Part shown: positions 17,505-29,232 of the stretch, one piece after another
How positions within the stretch are numbered: the first letter of the stretch is position 1
How the letters are laid out: each line of letters opens with the position of its first letter
Origin: Caulobacter segnis
GTDB taxonomy: Bacteria > Pseudomonadota > Alphaproteobacteria > Caulobacterales > Caulobacteraceae
NCBI RefSeq assembly: GCF_019931575.1
Contig: NZ_CP082923.1
Coordinates: 3,472,001-3,536,000, forward strand
Direction of reading: 5' to 3'
DNA: 64,000 nucleotides
Program-made: the position numbers and the translations under genes
The notes under the pieces: model-generated
Databases searched by the model: none
Seen by the model: only the letters and a program-made list of their open reading frames with translations
What the model was told of the DNA's origin: nothing

Positions 17505-18908
17505 TCAGATGGGGTAGTGGCCGGCCTGTGTCTCGACCGTGATCCAGCGCAGCTCGGTGAAGGCGTCGATCCCGGCCTTGCCGCCGAAGCGGCCGTAGCC
17601 CGAGGCCTTGACCCCGCCGAACGGCATCTGGGCCTCGTCGTGCACGGTGGGACCGTTGACGTGGCAGATGCCCGACTTGATCTGGCGGGCGACCTTCAGG
17701 CCCCGCGCGATGTCGCGGGTGAAGATCGAGGCCGACAGGCCGTATTCAGTGTCGTTGGCCAGCTCGATCGCATGGGCCTCGTCGCGGGCGCGGACGACCC
17801 CGACCACCGGGCCGAAGCTCTCGTCGCGGAACAGCTTCATGGCCGGCGTGACCTTGTCGATCACCGTGGCCGGCATCAGCACGCCATTCGCCGCCCCGCC
17901 ATTGACCTGGACGGCGCCGGCGGCCAGGGCGTCGGCGACCAGGGCCTCGACATGGGCCACCGTCTTGAGGTCGACCACCGCGCCCAGCGGCGTCCTGCCC
18001 TCGCGCGGATCGCCGACGGCCAGGGTGGCGACCTTGGCGCAGAACCTCTCGATGAAGGCCTCGGCCACGGCGTCGACCACGATGATCCGCTCGGTCGACA
18101 TGCAGATCTGGCCCTGGTTCATGAAGGCGCCGAAGGCGGCCGCCTTCACGGCCTCGTCCAGATCAGCGTCCTCCAGCACGATCAGCGGCGCCTTGCCGCC
18201 CAGCTCCAGCAGCACGGGCTTGAGGTTGTCAGCCGCGCGCCGGGCGATGATCCGGCCCACCGCCGTCGAGCCGGTGAAGCTGATGCGGCGCACGGCCGGA
18301 TGGTCGATCAGCGCCCCGACGATCTCGCCGGCGTCGGCGGGCGCGTTGGTGACGACATTGACCACGCCCTGGGGCAGGCCGGCGGCCGCGAACGCCTCGA
18401 TGATCAGGCTGTGGGTGCGCGGGCAGGTCTCGGACGCCTTGAGGATAACCGTGTTGCCGCACGCCAGAGGCGTGGCCACGGCCCGCACGCCCAGGATGAT
18501 CGGCGCGTTCCAGGGCGCGACGCCCAGCACCACCCCGGCCGGCTCGCGCACGGCCATGGCCAGGCAGCCGGGCTTGTCCGAGGGGATCACCTCGCCGCTG
18601 ATCTGGGTGGTCAGGGCGGCGGCCTCGCGGATCATCGAGGCCGACAGCATAATGTTGAAACGGGCCCAACCCTCGGTTGTGCCGATCTCGCGCTTCATGG
18701 CGTCAACGAAGGCGTCGGCCCGGGCCTCCAAGGCGTCGGCGGCCTTGGACAGCAAGGCGCGGCGGGCGTTGGGACCCAGGGCGCTCCAGCCCGCCAGCGC
18801 GGCCTGCGCCGTGTCGGCGACGGCGTTGGCCTGGGCTTTCGTCATCGCCGCGCAGGTGCTGGCGACGTCGCCGGTGATGGGATCGAGGCGTGTGAACGTG
18901 CCGGTCAT
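17505..18908 (-). CDS. vdh: Vanillin (aromatic aldehyde) dehydrogenase
   Basis: The 467-residue NAD(P)-dependent aldehyde dehydrogenase shows APWN at 131-134, the cofactor motif FTGSTAVG at 211-218, LELGGKAP with the general base Glu235, and NQGQICMSTER with catalytic Cys269. It would oxidise vanillin to vanillate and 4-hydroxybenzaldehyde to 4-hydroxybenzoate. The substrate is inferred from its position between the MarR gene (18-bp gap) and the hydratase-lyase gene. All four genes of this operon run in the same direction. Confidence 0.88.
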   Translation of the reverse strand: MTGTFTRLDPITGDVASTCAAMTKAQANAVADTAQAALAGWSALGPNARRALLSKAADALEARADAFVDAMKREIGTTEGWARFNIMLSASMIREAAALTTQISGEVIPSDKPGCLAMAVREPAGVVLGVAPWNAPIILGVRAVATPLACGNTVILKASETCPRTHSLIIEAFAAAGLPQGVVNVVTNAPADAGEIVGALIDHPAVRRISFTGSTAVGRIIARRAADNLKPVLLELGGKAPLIVLEDADLDEAVKAAAFGAFMNQGQICMSTERIIVVDAVAEAFIERFCAKVATLAVGDPREGRTPLGAVVDLKTVAHVEALVADALAAGAVQVNGGAANGVLMPATVIDKVTPAMKLFRDESFGPVVGVVRARDEAHAIELANDTEYGLSASIFTRDIARGLKVARQIKSGICHVNGPTVHDEAQMPFGGVKASGYGRFGGKAGIDAFTELRWITVETQAGHYPI

Positions 18909-18926
18909 GATCGTCCTCGAATGGCC

Positions 18927-19394
18927 TTAGAGGGTCGTCGCCAGGTCGCGCTCGACCGCGTCCGGCGCGGCGCGGAGCTTGGCTAGCAGCGCGCGCAGGT
19001 CATCGCGCTCCTTCGCCGTCAGGGCGCCGAAGAAGGCCTCGTCGTGCTCAAGGGTCACCTGCTCGATGCGACCGCGCAGGACCGCGCCGGCCGGCGTCAG
19101 GTGCAGGGCGTTGCTGCGGCGGTCGCGGCCGCTGCGGCGCTCGACCGCGCCGCGCGCCTCCAGTTCGTCGACCACCTTCATGGCGCGAGCCCGATTGACG
19201 CCCAGGGCTCGGCCCAGCGCCATCTGATCGCAGCCCTGGTGCAGGCCGACATAGACGACGGCCGTCGCGCGGACGGGGGTCATGTCGAAGACGGCGAGGC
19301 GTTCGTGCAGCCCCGCCATCCCGGCGACGTCGGCGTAGTGCAGCAGAAAGCCCAGTCGCGCCCCTAGCGCGCCGAAGGCTGATAGCTCGTCCAA
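18927..19394 (-). CDS. MarR-family regulator of the hydroxycinnamate operon
   Basis: The TTG at 19394 is taken as the start because GGGAGG lies 6 bases upstream and the promoter and operator would otherwise fall inside the gene. The frame remains open to 19454, where an ATG gives 20 more residues. The 155-residue product has a winged helix: MALGRALGVNRARAMKVVDE as the recognition region, then RRSGRDRRSNALHLTPAG as the wing. MarR proteins of this type (CouR, FerR) bind hydroxycinnamoyl-CoA thioesters and then leave the DNA. As first gene of its own operon it probably represses itself and the divergent transporter. Confidence 0.8.
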   Translation of the reverse strand: MDELSAFGALGARLGFLLHYADVAGMAGLHERLAVFDMTPVRATAVVYVGLHQGCDQMALGRALGVNRARAMKVVDELEARGAVERRSGRDRRSNALHLTPAGAVLRGRIEQVTLEHDEAFFGALTAKERDDLRALLAKLRAAPDAVERDLATTL

Positions 19395-19413
19395 AGCGGA
19401 CCTCCCAGGTCTT

Positions 19414-19427
19414 GTTTTCGCGAAAAC
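19414..19427. promoter_or_regulatory. Probable MarR operator
   Basis: GTTTTCGCGAAAAC is a perfect 14-bp palindrome. It touches the -10 box and covers the predicted start point of the leftward promoter, the position expected for an autorepressor. TATGATGCATA (19430-19440) beside it could be a second half-site. Confidence 0.6.
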
Positions 19428-19454
19428 TGTATGCATCATAAACAATGTCGTCAA
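19426..19454 (-). promoter_or_regulatory. Promoter of the MarR-vdh-ech-fcs operon
   Basis: On the minus strand TTGACG (19454-19449) and TACAGT (19431-19426) are separated by exactly 17 bp. This is a good housekeeping promoter placed about 30 bp before the chosen MarR start. The divergent transporter genes probably start within the same stretch. Confidence 0.65.
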
Positions 19455-19526
19455 CGTACGCCCGAGGACGACCCATCAAGCGAGCGGTCCAAGCCGCCGC
19501 GCCCCGAGGAAACCCGAAGGAACGCC

Positions 19527-20792
19527 ATGCCCGATCCGGCCCGCGGCCCGACCGCTCGACACGCGTCCCCCCAACAGACGACGGCGAGGCGGACGACCCT
19601 CCTGACCGCCGCCCCCTGCTATCTGGTCGCCGCCCTGGAAGGCCTGGACCTGCAGGCGGCCGGGGTCGCCGCGCCGAAGCTGGCGCCGGCCATGGGCCTT
19701 TCGTCCGACCAACTGGGCTGGTTCTTCTCGGCCAGCACCTTCGGCCTGATGCTGGGCGCGGCGATCGGCGGCCGGCTTTCGGACCGCTTCGGCCGCAAGG
19801 CCGTGCTGGTGGCGTCGGTCGTCGTCTTCGGCCTGCTGTCCCTGGCCACCGCGTTCTCGCCGAACCTGGAGGTCCTGATCCTGACCCGGTTCCTGACCGG
19901 AGTCGGCCTGGGCGGCGCCCTGCCCAACCTGGTGGCCCTGGTCGTCGAGAACGCCCCGCCCGGACGCAAGAACGCCGCCGTCGGCCTGCTCTATGCCGGC
20001 CTGCCCACCGGCGGCGCCACGGCCAGCCTGATCAGCCTCTTGGGCCGGCACGACAACTGGCAGGAGATCTTCGTCGTCGGCGGCGTGGCCCCGCTGGTCG
20101 CCGCGCCGGTGCTGGCCCTGCTGCTGCCGGACTCGCGACAGCAGGCCGACGCCAAGGCGACCGAGGGCGCGCTGCGCCCCGCCGGCGTGGCCTTCACCCT
20201 GCTGGGCGAGGGACGGGCGGCGCGCACGCTGCTGCTGTGGCTGGGCTTCTTCCTGGCCCTGCTGACCTTCTACCTGCTGCTCAACTGGCTCCCCACCCTG
20301 CTGATCGGGCGAGGCCTGCCCCGTCCTGACGCGGCCCTGGTGCAGGTGGCGTTCAACGTCATGGGCGCCCTGGCCAGTATCGTCACGGGCAGACTGATGG
20401 ACCGGGCCGACCTGCGGACCATGACCACGGCAACCTTTCTGCTGGCCATCGGCAGCCTGATCCTGCTCGCGGTCACGCCCGCTCACCTGACCGCCTGCCT
20501 GCTCAGCGGCGCCATCGTCGGCGCCGCCATGTCGGCGACCCAGGCCCTGCTCTACGCGGTCACGCCAGCCAACTATCCGACCGCGATCCGCGGCACCGGC
20601 GTCGGCGCCGCCGTCGCGGTGGGACGCCTGGGCTCGGCCGCCGGCCCCTTGCTGGCCGGCGCCCTGCTGGGCGTGGGCCGCACGCCGCGCGAGGTGCTGA
20701 CCTTCATGGCCCCCACCATGCTGCTGTCGGCCCTGGCGATCGTGCTGCTGGCCGCCCTGATGGCCCGCGCCCAGCGCGCGCTCCAAGCCTAG
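19527..20792 (+). CDS. MFS transporter, aromatic acid:H+ symporter type
   Basis: The ATG at 19527 is preceded by AAGGAA at a suitable distance; the open frame upstream overlaps the control region. The 421-residue product has about 12 membrane segments and the MFS motif GRLSDRFGRKAVL between segments 2 and 3. A first helix containing ALEGLDLQAAGVAAP resembles the AAHS family (PcaK, VanK), where an acidic residue there is needed for transport. It would import hydroxycinnamates, vanillate or 4-hydroxybenzoate. VanA follows 16 bp later in the same operon, and the MarR operon runs divergently. Confidence 0.85.
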   Translation: MPDPARGPTARHASPQQTTARRTTLLTAAPCYLVAALEGLDLQAAGVAAPKLAPAMGLSSDQLGWFFSASTFGLMLGAAIGGRLSDRFGRKAVLVASVVVFGLLSLATAFSPNLEVLILTRFLTGVGLGGALPNLVALVVENAPPGRKNAAVGLLYAGLPTGGATASLISLLGRHDNWQEIFVVGGVAPLVAAPVLALLLPDSRQQADAKATEGALRPAGVAFTLLGEGRAARTLLLWLGFFLALLTFYLLLNWLPTLLIGRGLPRPDAALVQVAFNVMGALASIVTGRLMDRADLRTMTTATFLLAIGSLILLAVTPAHLTACLLSGAIVGAAMSATQALLYAVTPANYPTAIRGTGVGAAVAVGRLGSAAGPLLAGALLGVGRTPREVLTFMAPTMLLSALAIVLLAALMARAQRALQA

Positions 20793-20808
20793 ACCTCGGG
20801 AGAGTCTC

Positions 20809-21854
20809 GTGTCCGCACACCCCACCTCGTGGATCCGGAACGCCTGGTACGTCGCCGCCACGCCCGACGAGCTGGCCGACAAGCCGCTGGGCCGCCAGAT
20901 CTGCGGCGAGCCGATGGCCTTCTTCCGCGACGCGACCGGCCAGGCCCGGGCGGTCGAGGACTTCTGCCCCCATCGCGGCGCGCGCCTGTCCCTGGGTTTC
21001 CTGCGCGACGGCGACCTGGTCTGCGGCTATCACGGCCTGGCCATGGGCTGCGACGGACGCGCCGTCGGCATGCCCAGCCAGAACGTCGAGCGCTTCCCCC
21101 GCATCCGCGCCTTTCCGGTCGTCGAGCGCCACGGTTTCGTCTGGGTCTGGCCTGGCGACGCCGGGGCCGCGCAAGGGACGCAGCCCCCTCGCCTGGCCTG
21201 GGCCGAGGATCCGAACTGGGCCTATGGCGGCGGCCTCTTCCACGTCCGCAGCGACTACCGCCTGATGATCGACAACCTGATGGACCTGACCCACGAGACC
21301 TATGTCCACGCGGGCAGCATCGGCCAGAAGGAGATCGACGAGGCTCCGGTCGAGACCCATCTGGAGGGCGACGAGGTCGTGACCAGCCGGCGCATGAACG
21401 GTATCCACGCCCCGCCCTTCTGGCGCATGGCCCTGCGCGGCGCGGGCCTGGACGAGAACGCCCTGGTCGACCGCTGGCAGATCTGCCGCTTCTCGGCGCC
21501 CGGCCACGTGATGATCGAGGTCGGGGTCGCCCTGGCCGGCCACGGCGGCTACGACGCGCCGGCCGAGCTGAAGGCCTCCAGCATCGTCGTCGACTTCATG
21601 ACGCCCGAGACCGAAACCTCGCACTGGTACTTCTGGGGCATGGCGCGCGGCTTCGCCTCGGACGACGAAGCGCTGACCGCCTCGATCCGCGAGGGCCAGC
21701 GCGGCATCTTCAGCGAGGACCTGGCCGTGCTGGAGGCCCAACAGGCCAACCTGCTGCGTCACCCCGACCGTGCTCTGCTGAAGCTGAACATCGACGCCGG
21801 CGGCGTCCATTCCCGCAGGATCATCGCCCGCGCCATCGGCGCTGAGAACGCCGC

Positions 21855-21858
<4 letters not shown>
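20809..21858 (+). CDS. vanA: Vanillate O-demethylase oxygenase subunit
   Basis: The GTG start follows GGGAGAG. The 349-residue Rieske oxygenase has the [2Fe-2S] ligands Cys53-x-His55 and Cys72-x2-His75 and the mononuclear iron site DNLMDLTHETYVH near residues 155-170. It demethylates vanillate to protocatechuate and formaldehyde using electrons from a VanB reductase. No vanB lies next to it or elsewhere in this window, so the partner must be encoded elsewhere. Its stop codon overlaps that of the converging AraC gene in a GC-rich palindrome. Confidence 0.9.
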
Positions 21859-24055
<2,197 letters not shown>

Positions 24056-24073
24056 GAGGCCCTGGAGACGCTC

Positions 24074-24787
24074 ATGAAATCCAAGATCTACGAGAGCGCC
24101 GCGGCGGCGCTGGAGGGCGTCGTCTTCGACGGCATGACCCTGATGTCCGGAGGCTTCGGCCTGTCAGGCAATCCCGAGACCCTGATCCCGGCCCTGAAGG
24201 ACACCGGCGTGAAAGACCTGACTGTGATCAGCAACAACTGCGGAGCCGACGGCTTCGGGCTCTGGATGCTGCTCGACAACGGCCAGATCAAGAAGATGAT
24301 CTCCAGCTATGTCGGCGAGAACAAGCTGTTCGAGCAGCTCTACCTCTCGGGCCAGTTGGAGCTGGAGCTGAACCCGCAGGGCACCCTGGCCGAGCGCATC
24401 CGGGCCGGCGGCGCAGGCATCCCGGCCTTCTACACCAAGACCGGCGTAGGCACGGTCGTCGCCGAGGGCAAGCCGGTCGAGACCTTCGAGGGCGAACCCT
24501 ATGTCCGGGAGACCTGGCTGCGCGCCGACGTGGCGATCGTGAAGGCCTGGAAGGCCGACCCGGAGGGCAACCTGATGTTCCGGATGACGGCCCGCAACTT
24601 CAACCCGGTGATGGCCACGGCCGGCAAGGTCACCATCGTCGAGGTCGAGGAGATCGTCGAGGCTGGCGCGCTGGACGCCAACGCGATCCACACGCCGGGC
24701 ATCTATGTCGACCGCATTATCAAATCGACGATCAACGAGAAGCGCATCGAGAAGCTGACCACCCGTCCGCGCGAGGAGACCGTCTGA
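24074..24787 (+). CDS. pcaI: 3-Oxoadipate CoA-transferase subunit A
   Basis: The 237-residue family-I CoA-transferase alpha subunit has the family motif [10 protein letters not shown] (about residues 24-33) and [10 protein letters not shown]. With PcaJ it transfers CoA from succinyl-CoA to 3-oxoadipate, the second last step of the beta-ketoadipate pathway. pcaJ begins at its stop codon (TGATG), so the subunits are translationally coupled. The sequence alone could also fit a 3-oxoacid CoA-transferase (ScoA); the pca context decides. Confidence 0.9.
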   Translation: MKSKIYESAAAALEGVVFDGMTLMSGGFGLSGNPETLIPALKDTGVKDLTVISNNCGADGFGLWMLLDNGQIKKMISSYVGENKLFEQLYLSGQLELELNPQGTLAERIRAGGAGIPAFYTKTGVGTVVAEGKPVETFEGEPYVRETWLRADVAIVKAWKADPEGNLMFRMTARNFNPVMATAGKVTIVEVEEIVEAGALDANAIHTPGIYVDRIIKSTINEKRIEKLTTRPREETV

Positions 24788-25437
24788 TGGCCTGGACCCG
24801 TGACGAGATGGCGGCCCGCGCCGCCCGCGAGCTGAAGGACGGCTTCTACGTCAACCTCGGCATCGGCATCCCGACCCTGGTGGCCAACCACATTCCCGAC
24901 GGCGTCCATGTCACCCTGCAGAGCGAGAACGGCATGCTGGGCATGGGCCCCTTCCCCTATGAGGGCGAGGCCGACCCGGACCTTATCAACGCCGGAAAAC
25001 AGACCATCACCAAGCTGCCGACCTCCAGCTTCTTCGACAGCGCCCAGAGCTTCGCCATGATCCGGGGCGGCCATATCGACCTGACGGTGCTGGGCGCGAT
25101 GGAGGTGGCCCAGAACGGCGACATCGCCAACTGGACGATCCCCGGCAAGATGGTGAAGGGCATGGGCGGGGCCATGGATCTGGTGGCCGGCGTCAAGCGC
25201 GTCATCGTGGTCATGGACCACGCCAACAAGGCCGGCCAGAGCAAGGTGCTCAAGCGCTGCGCCCTGCCCCTGACGGGCGCGGCCTGCGTCGACATGGTGA
25301 TCACCGACCTCTGCGTCTTCGACCTGGATCGGAAGGGTGGCGGCCTCAAGCTCATCGAACTGGCGCCGGACGTCACCCTGGACGAGATCAAGGCCAAGAC
25401 CGAGGCCGATTTCGATGCCGGAGCCTTCGCGTCATGA
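24787..25437 (+). CDS. pcaJ: 3-Oxoadipate CoA-transferase subunit B
   Basis: The 216-residue beta subunit carries the catalytic glutamate in [12 protein letters not shown] (Glu47, covalent CoA intermediate) and an [15 protein letters not shown] segment typical of this family. It overlaps pcaI by one base and pcaH by four. The open frame extends far upstream inside pcaI and pobA but is only real from the ATG at 24787. Confidence 0.92.
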   Translation: MAWTRDEMAARAARELKDGFYVNLGIGIPTLVANHIPDGVHVTLQSENGMLGMGPFPYEGEADPDLINAGKQTITKLPTSSFFDSAQSFAMIRGGHIDLTVLGAMEVAQNGDIANWTIPGKMVKGMGGAMDLVAGVKRVIVVMDHANKAGQSKVLKRCALPLTGAACVDMVITDLCVFDLDRKGGGLKLIELAPDVTLDEIKAKTEADFDAGAFAS

Positions 25438-26147
25438 GCCTGATCCTGCCTTACAGCCGCGAGGACGCCGGCCAGCCGCCGTCGCTGCATGCGCCCTACG
25501 CCTCGACCGTGGCCCGCTCGCCGCGCCAACCGCTGGTCCGGATCCCGCACACGCTGACCGAGACCACCGGTCCGGCGGGCTGCTGGGAGACCCTGATGGG
25601 GTCGTCGCTGGCCGACCTGACCACCCAGCACAAGGCCATGCCGCAGGGCCAGCGGATCATCGTCTCCGGTCGCGTGCTGGACGAGAACGGCCGCCCCGTC
25701 CCCAATACCGTGATGGAGATCTGGCAGGCCAACGCCGCCGGTCGCTACATCCACAAGAAGGACCAATGGGACGCGCCGCTGGATCCCAACTTCACCGGCG
25801 CCGGCCGCGTCATCACCGACGCCGAGGGCCGCTACCAGTACGTGACGATCCGGCCGGGCGCCTATCCGTGGGGCAACCACCACAACGCCTGGCGACCGTC
25901 GCACATCCACCTGTCGCTGCTGGGTCCGGCCTTCGCCACCCGCACCGTCACCCAGATGTATTTCCCCGACGATCCGCTGATCGAGATCGACCCGATCGCC
26001 AACGCCGCGCCCCTGCCCTATCGCCAGCGGATGGTGTCGCGCTTCGATATCGAGACCACCCGACCCAACTGGGCGCTGGGCTACCTGTTCGACATCGTGC
26101 TGCGCGGCCGCGACCAGACCCCGACGGAGGACGGCCATGACCACTGA
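25434..26147 (+). CDS. pcaH: Protocatechuate 3,4-dioxygenase beta subunit
   Basis: The 237-residue protein holds all four Fe(III) ligands with the exact spacing known from Pseudomonas PcaH: Tyr105, Tyr144, His157 and His159 (motif [12 protein letters not shown]). It cleaves the ring of protocatechuate between the two hydroxyls to give 3-carboxy-cis,cis-muconate. It overlaps pcaJ by 4 bp and pcaG by 11 bp, showing tight coupling of the subunits. Confidence 0.95.
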   Translation: MSLILPYSREDAGQPPSLHAPYASTVARSPRQPLVRIPHTLTETTGPAGCWETLMGSSLADLTTQHKAMPQGQRIIVSGRVLDENGRPVPNTVMEIWQANAAGRYIHKKDQWDAPLDPNFTGAGRVITDAEGRYQYVTIRPGAYPWGNHHNAWRPSHIHLSLLGPAFATRTVTQMYFPDDPLIEIDPIANAAPLPYRQRMVSRFDIETTRPNWALGYLFDIVLRGRDQTPTEDGHDH

Positions 26148-26823
26148 GCAGGCCCATCCCGCCCCGCGCCAGGACAACCAGGACCCGGCCCTGTTCGGTC
26201 AGACCCCGTCCCAGACCGTGGGTCCGTTCTTCCACTACGGCCTGCCCTGGAAGGGCGGCGCGGATCTGGTCGGCCAGTCCGACATGGGCGCGCGGCCCGA
26301 ACTGTTCCCCGAGGAGCACTACGTCCTGAACTTGGCGCCGCCGAAGGACGCAGTCGCCGGCCAGGTGATCACCCTGGAAGGCGTGGTCTACGACGCCGAC
26401 GGCAAGCCCGTTCCGGACGCCATGATCGAGATCTGGCAGGCCAACGCCGCCGGCCGCTATTTCAGCCCCGACGACGACCGGACCGAGATCCCGCTGGACG
26501 AGGGCTTCATCGGCTTCGGTCGCGCCTCGACCAGCGAGGAGGGCCTCTATCGCTTCAGGACCGTCCGCCCGGGATCCGTGCCGGGCCCGGGCAATAGCTC
26601 CCAGGCCCCGCACATCGCCGTCGGCGTCTTCGGGCGCGGCCTGATCAAGCGGCTGGTCACGCGGGTCTATTTCGAGGGCGCGCCCGAGAACGCGGCCGAC
26701 CCGATCCTGGCCCTGGTCCCCGCCGAACGGCGCGACACCCTGCTGGCCCGCGAGGTCGACGGCGCCTGGCGGTTCGACATCGTCTTGCAAGGCGCGGCCG
26801 AAACCGTCTTCTTCGATATCTGA
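26137..26823 (+). CDS. pcaG: Protocatechuate 3,4-dioxygenase alpha subunit
   Basis: The 228-residue subunit shares the intradiol dioxygenase fold of PcaH ([13 protein letters not shown] is nearly repeated in both) but, as expected for alpha subunits, lacks the iron ligands: the HIH of the beta subunit reads HIA here. It opens with the family stretch TPSQTVGPFFHYGLPW and pairs with PcaH in the iron enzyme. It is 22 bp upstream of pcaB. Confidence 0.94.
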   Translation: MTTEQAHPAPRQDNQDPALFGQTPSQTVGPFFHYGLPWKGGADLVGQSDMGARPELFPEEHYVLNLAPPKDAVAGQVITLEGVVYDADGKPVPDAMIEIWQANAAGRYFSPDDDRTEIPLDEGFIGFGRASTSEEGLYRFRTVRPGSVPGPGNSSQAPHIAVGVFGRGLIKRLVTRVYFEGAPENAADPILALVPAERRDTLLAREVDGAWRFDIVLQGAAETVFFDI

Positions 26824-26844
26824 ACTCAAGCTGGGAGTCGCCGC

Positions 26845-28008
26845 TTGCCGTCCCTGATCCGCGACCGCGCGACCTCGACGCCCGCCATGCTGGCCGTGTT
26901 CGGCGACGACGCCCTGCTGCGCGCGGCCCTGACCTTCGAGGCGATGCTAGCCCGCGCGCAAGGCCAGGTCGGGCTGATCCCTGTTTCGGCGGCCGAGGCG
27001 ATCGCGACGGCCTGCGTCGAGCTGCCGGACATCGAGATCCTGGCGGACGAGGCCGCTCACGCCGGAACCCTGGCCATTCCGCTGGTCGCCATGATCCGTG
27101 AGCGGATCAACGATCCGGAGATCACCCGGCACGTCCATCGGGGCGCGACCAGCCAGGACCTGGCCGACACGGCCCTGATGCTGCAGGCCAAGGCCGGCGC
27201 GGCGCTGGTCGTCGAGGAGACTCTTCGCCTCGGCGACGCCCTGGCCGTCCTGGCCGGGCGCCACGCCGCCACGCCCATGCTGGGCCGCACCCTCCTGCAG
27301 GGCGCCCTGCCCATCACCTTCGGCCTCAAGGTCGCCGGCTGGCTGCAGGGGGTCGACGGCGCCCTGGCCCGGTTCCGGCGCGAGACCGCCGCCATTCAGC
27401 TGCAGTTGGGCGGCGCGACCGGGTCGCTGGCCGACCTGGACGGTCAGGCCCGCGCCGTGACCGAACGCCTGGCCGCCCTGCTGGACTTGCCGGCGGCCGA
27501 AACGCCCTGGCATTCGCGGCGCGAGGGCCTGGCGGGCCTGGCGTCCAGCCTCGCTATCCTGACCGGCGCGATCGGCAAGATCGCCAGCGACATCGCGCTG
27601 ATGGCCCAGAACGAAGTCGCCGAGGCCTTCGAGCCGCGCGTCGCCGGGCGCGGGGGCTCTTCCGCCATGGCCCATAAGCGCAATCCGACCGGCTGTCAGA
27701 TCGCCCTGACCGCCGTCACGCGCGCGCCGCACCTGGCCGCCACGATCATCGCCGCCCTGCCCCAGCAGCACGAGCGCGGACTGGGCGGCTGGCAAGCCGA
27801 AGCGCCGGTGCTGGCCGAGCTGTTCCAGCTGACCCACGGCGCCCTGGCCGCCATGGCGCCCGTGATCGAGGACCTGGAGGTCGACATCGACCGCATGGCC
27901 CGAAACCTGGCCGCCGCCGACGTCGGAACCGACACCGGCGAGTCCGAAGCCCTCGTGGCCAAAACCCTGAGTGCTCGAGCCCTCGCCGATCACCGAAAGG
28001 ACCGCTGA
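26845..28008 (+). CDS. pcaB: 3-Carboxy-cis,cis-muconate cycloisomerase
   Basis: The TTG start at 26845 has GGGAG 7 bases upstream; no better ATG lies nearby. The 387-residue protein belongs to the fumarase/aspartase superfamily, with the signature GSSAMAHKRNP at 271-281 and HRGATSQDLADTA near 98-110. It converts 3-carboxymuconate to 4-carboxymuconolactone. The length fits the shorter alphaproteobacterial PcaB proteins; the Pseudomonas enzyme is about 60 residues longer. Its stop overlaps the start of the next gene. Confidence 0.92.
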   Translation: MPSLIRDRATSTPAMLAVFGDDALLRAALTFEAMLARAQGQVGLIPVSAAEAIATACVELPDIEILADEAAHAGTLAIPLVAMIRERINDPEITRHVHRGATSQDLADTALMLQAKAGAALVVEETLRLGDALAVLAGRHAATPMLGRTLLQGALPITFGLKVAGWLQGVDGALARFRRETAAIQLQLGGATGSLADLDGQARAVTERLAALLDLPAAETPWHSRREGLAGLASSLAILTGAIGKIASDIALMAQNEVAEAFEPRVAGRGGSSAMAHKRNPTGCQIALTAVTRAPHLAATIIAALPQQHERGLGGWQAEAPVLAELFQLTHGALAAMAPVIEDLEVDIDRMARNLAAADVGTDTGESEALVAKTLSARALADHRKDR

Positions 28009-29204
28009 TGCCCTTCGCCATCTCGCACGGCGCCCGGATCTACTGGCGGGCCGACGGCGCGGCCGACAAGCCGGCGGTCGTGCTGCTGACCTCGATCGGC
28101 ACGGATCTTTCGCTATACGACCCGGTCACGCCGCTGCTGACGCCGGACTTCCGCGTGCTGCGCATGGACACCCGAGGCCACGGCGCCTCGGATGCTCCCG
28201 CCGGCGACTACAGCCTGGACCTGCTGGCCGACGACGTGCTGGCGGTGATGGATGCGGCGGGCGTCGCCAAGGCCAGTCTGGTCGGCACCTCGCTGGGCGC
28301 CATGATCGCCATGGCCCTGGCGCCCAAGGCCCCCGAGCGGATCGAGGCCCTGGTCCTGGCCTGCACCTCGCCGGCCATGGATCCGTCGGTCTGGGACCAG
28401 CGCCTGGACCTGATCCGCAGCCAGGGCCTGGCGCCGCTGGTCGAGCCGGTGATGGAGCGCTTCTTCTCCGAGAGCTTTCGCGTCCGGCATCCCGAGATCG
28501 TCGAGACCGTTCGCGCCGGCATGCTGGCCCAGAACCCCGACGGCTATCGCGGCTGCGGGGCGGCGATCCGCGACATGGCCCTGCTGGAGCGCCTGTCCGC
28601 CATCGCCGCTCCGACCCTGGTGATCACCGGCGCCCAGGACGTGGCGACGCCCTACGAGGGCCACGGCGAGCGCATCGTCACCGCTGTGCCCGACGCTCGT
28701 CACCTGGAGATCGGCGGCGCCCACCTGCCCAGCCTGGAGGTCCCATCCGCCCTCGCCGGCGCGGTGCGGACGTTCCTGGGTGAGGTCCTGAACGGAACCA
28801 GCGTGCGCGAGGCCCAGGACACGCTGTTCGAGGCCGGCCTCGCCACCCGCCGCAAGGTGCTGGGCGACGCCTGGGTCGACAGGTCCCTGACTCGGCGCAC
28901 AGCCTTCACGGCCGACTACCAGGCCATGATCACCCGCTACGCCTGGAACGAGGTCTGGGGTCGGCCCGGCCTGGATCACCGCACCCGGCGCCTGCTGGTG
29001 CTGGCCATCTGCGCGTCGTTGGCCCGCTGGGAGGAGTTCCGTCTGCACGTCCGCGCGGGCCTGGAGCAAGGCGGCTTCACCGTCGACGAGCTCAAGGAGG
29101 TGCTGATGCAGACGGCGATCTATGCTGGCGTGCCGGCGGCCAACACCGCCTTCGCCGAAGCCGCCGAGGTCATGGCCGAACTGGGCGTCACGCCGACCGC
29201 TTAA
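28008..29204 (+). CDS. pcaL: Fused 3-oxoadipate enol-lactonase / 4-carboxymuconolactone decarboxylase
   Basis: This 398-residue fusion joins two pathway enzymes. Residues about 1-260 form an alpha/beta hydrolase (PcaD) with the elbow GTSLGA (Ser95), an Asp in GAQDVATPYEGH and a His in GGAHLPSLE. Residues about 270-398 form the carboxymuconolactone decarboxylase domain (PcaC), ending in LMQTAIYAGVPAANTAF. Such fusions are called PcaL in actinobacteria and some proteobacteria. The gene overlaps pcaB (TGATG) and ends the operon. Only the final thiolase PcaF is then missing from the window. Confidence 0.92.
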   Translation: MPFAISHGARIYWRADGAADKPAVVLLTSIGTDLSLYDPVTPLLTPDFRVLRMDTRGHGASDAPAGDYSLDLLADDVLAVMDAAGVAKASLVGTSLGAMIAMALAPKAPERIEALVLACTSPAMDPSVWDQRLDLIRSQGLAPLVEPVMERFFSESFRVRHPEIVETVRAGMLAQNPDGYRGCGAAIRDMALLERLSAIAAPTLVITGAQDVATPYEGHGERIVTAVPDARHLEIGGAHLPSLEVPSALAGAVRTFLGEVLNGTSVREAQDTLFEAGLATRRKVLGDAWVDRSLTRRTAFTADYQAMITRYAWNEVWGRPGLDHRTRRLLVLAICASLARWEEFRLHVRAGLEQGGFTVDELKEVLMQTAIYAGVPAANTAFAEAAEVMAELGVTPTA

Positions 29205-29232
29205 ACGGCGGGCGCGGGTCCCGCCTCGCCGT
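29205..29232. terminator. Candidate bidirectional terminator after the pca operon
   Basis: ACGGCG (29205-29210) pairs with CGCCGT (29227-29232), and GGCGGG (29207-29212) could instead pair with CCCGCC (29220-29225), so a long imperfect GC-rich hairpin fills the gap between two converging genes. There is no T tract. Confidence 0.45.

Noticed and set aside
19395..19454. An ATG start for the MarR gene at 19454 or 19436
   Set aside because: The TTGACG/TACAGT promoter and the palindrome lie in this stretch, and a GGGAGG ribosome site fits the TTG at 19394 better.
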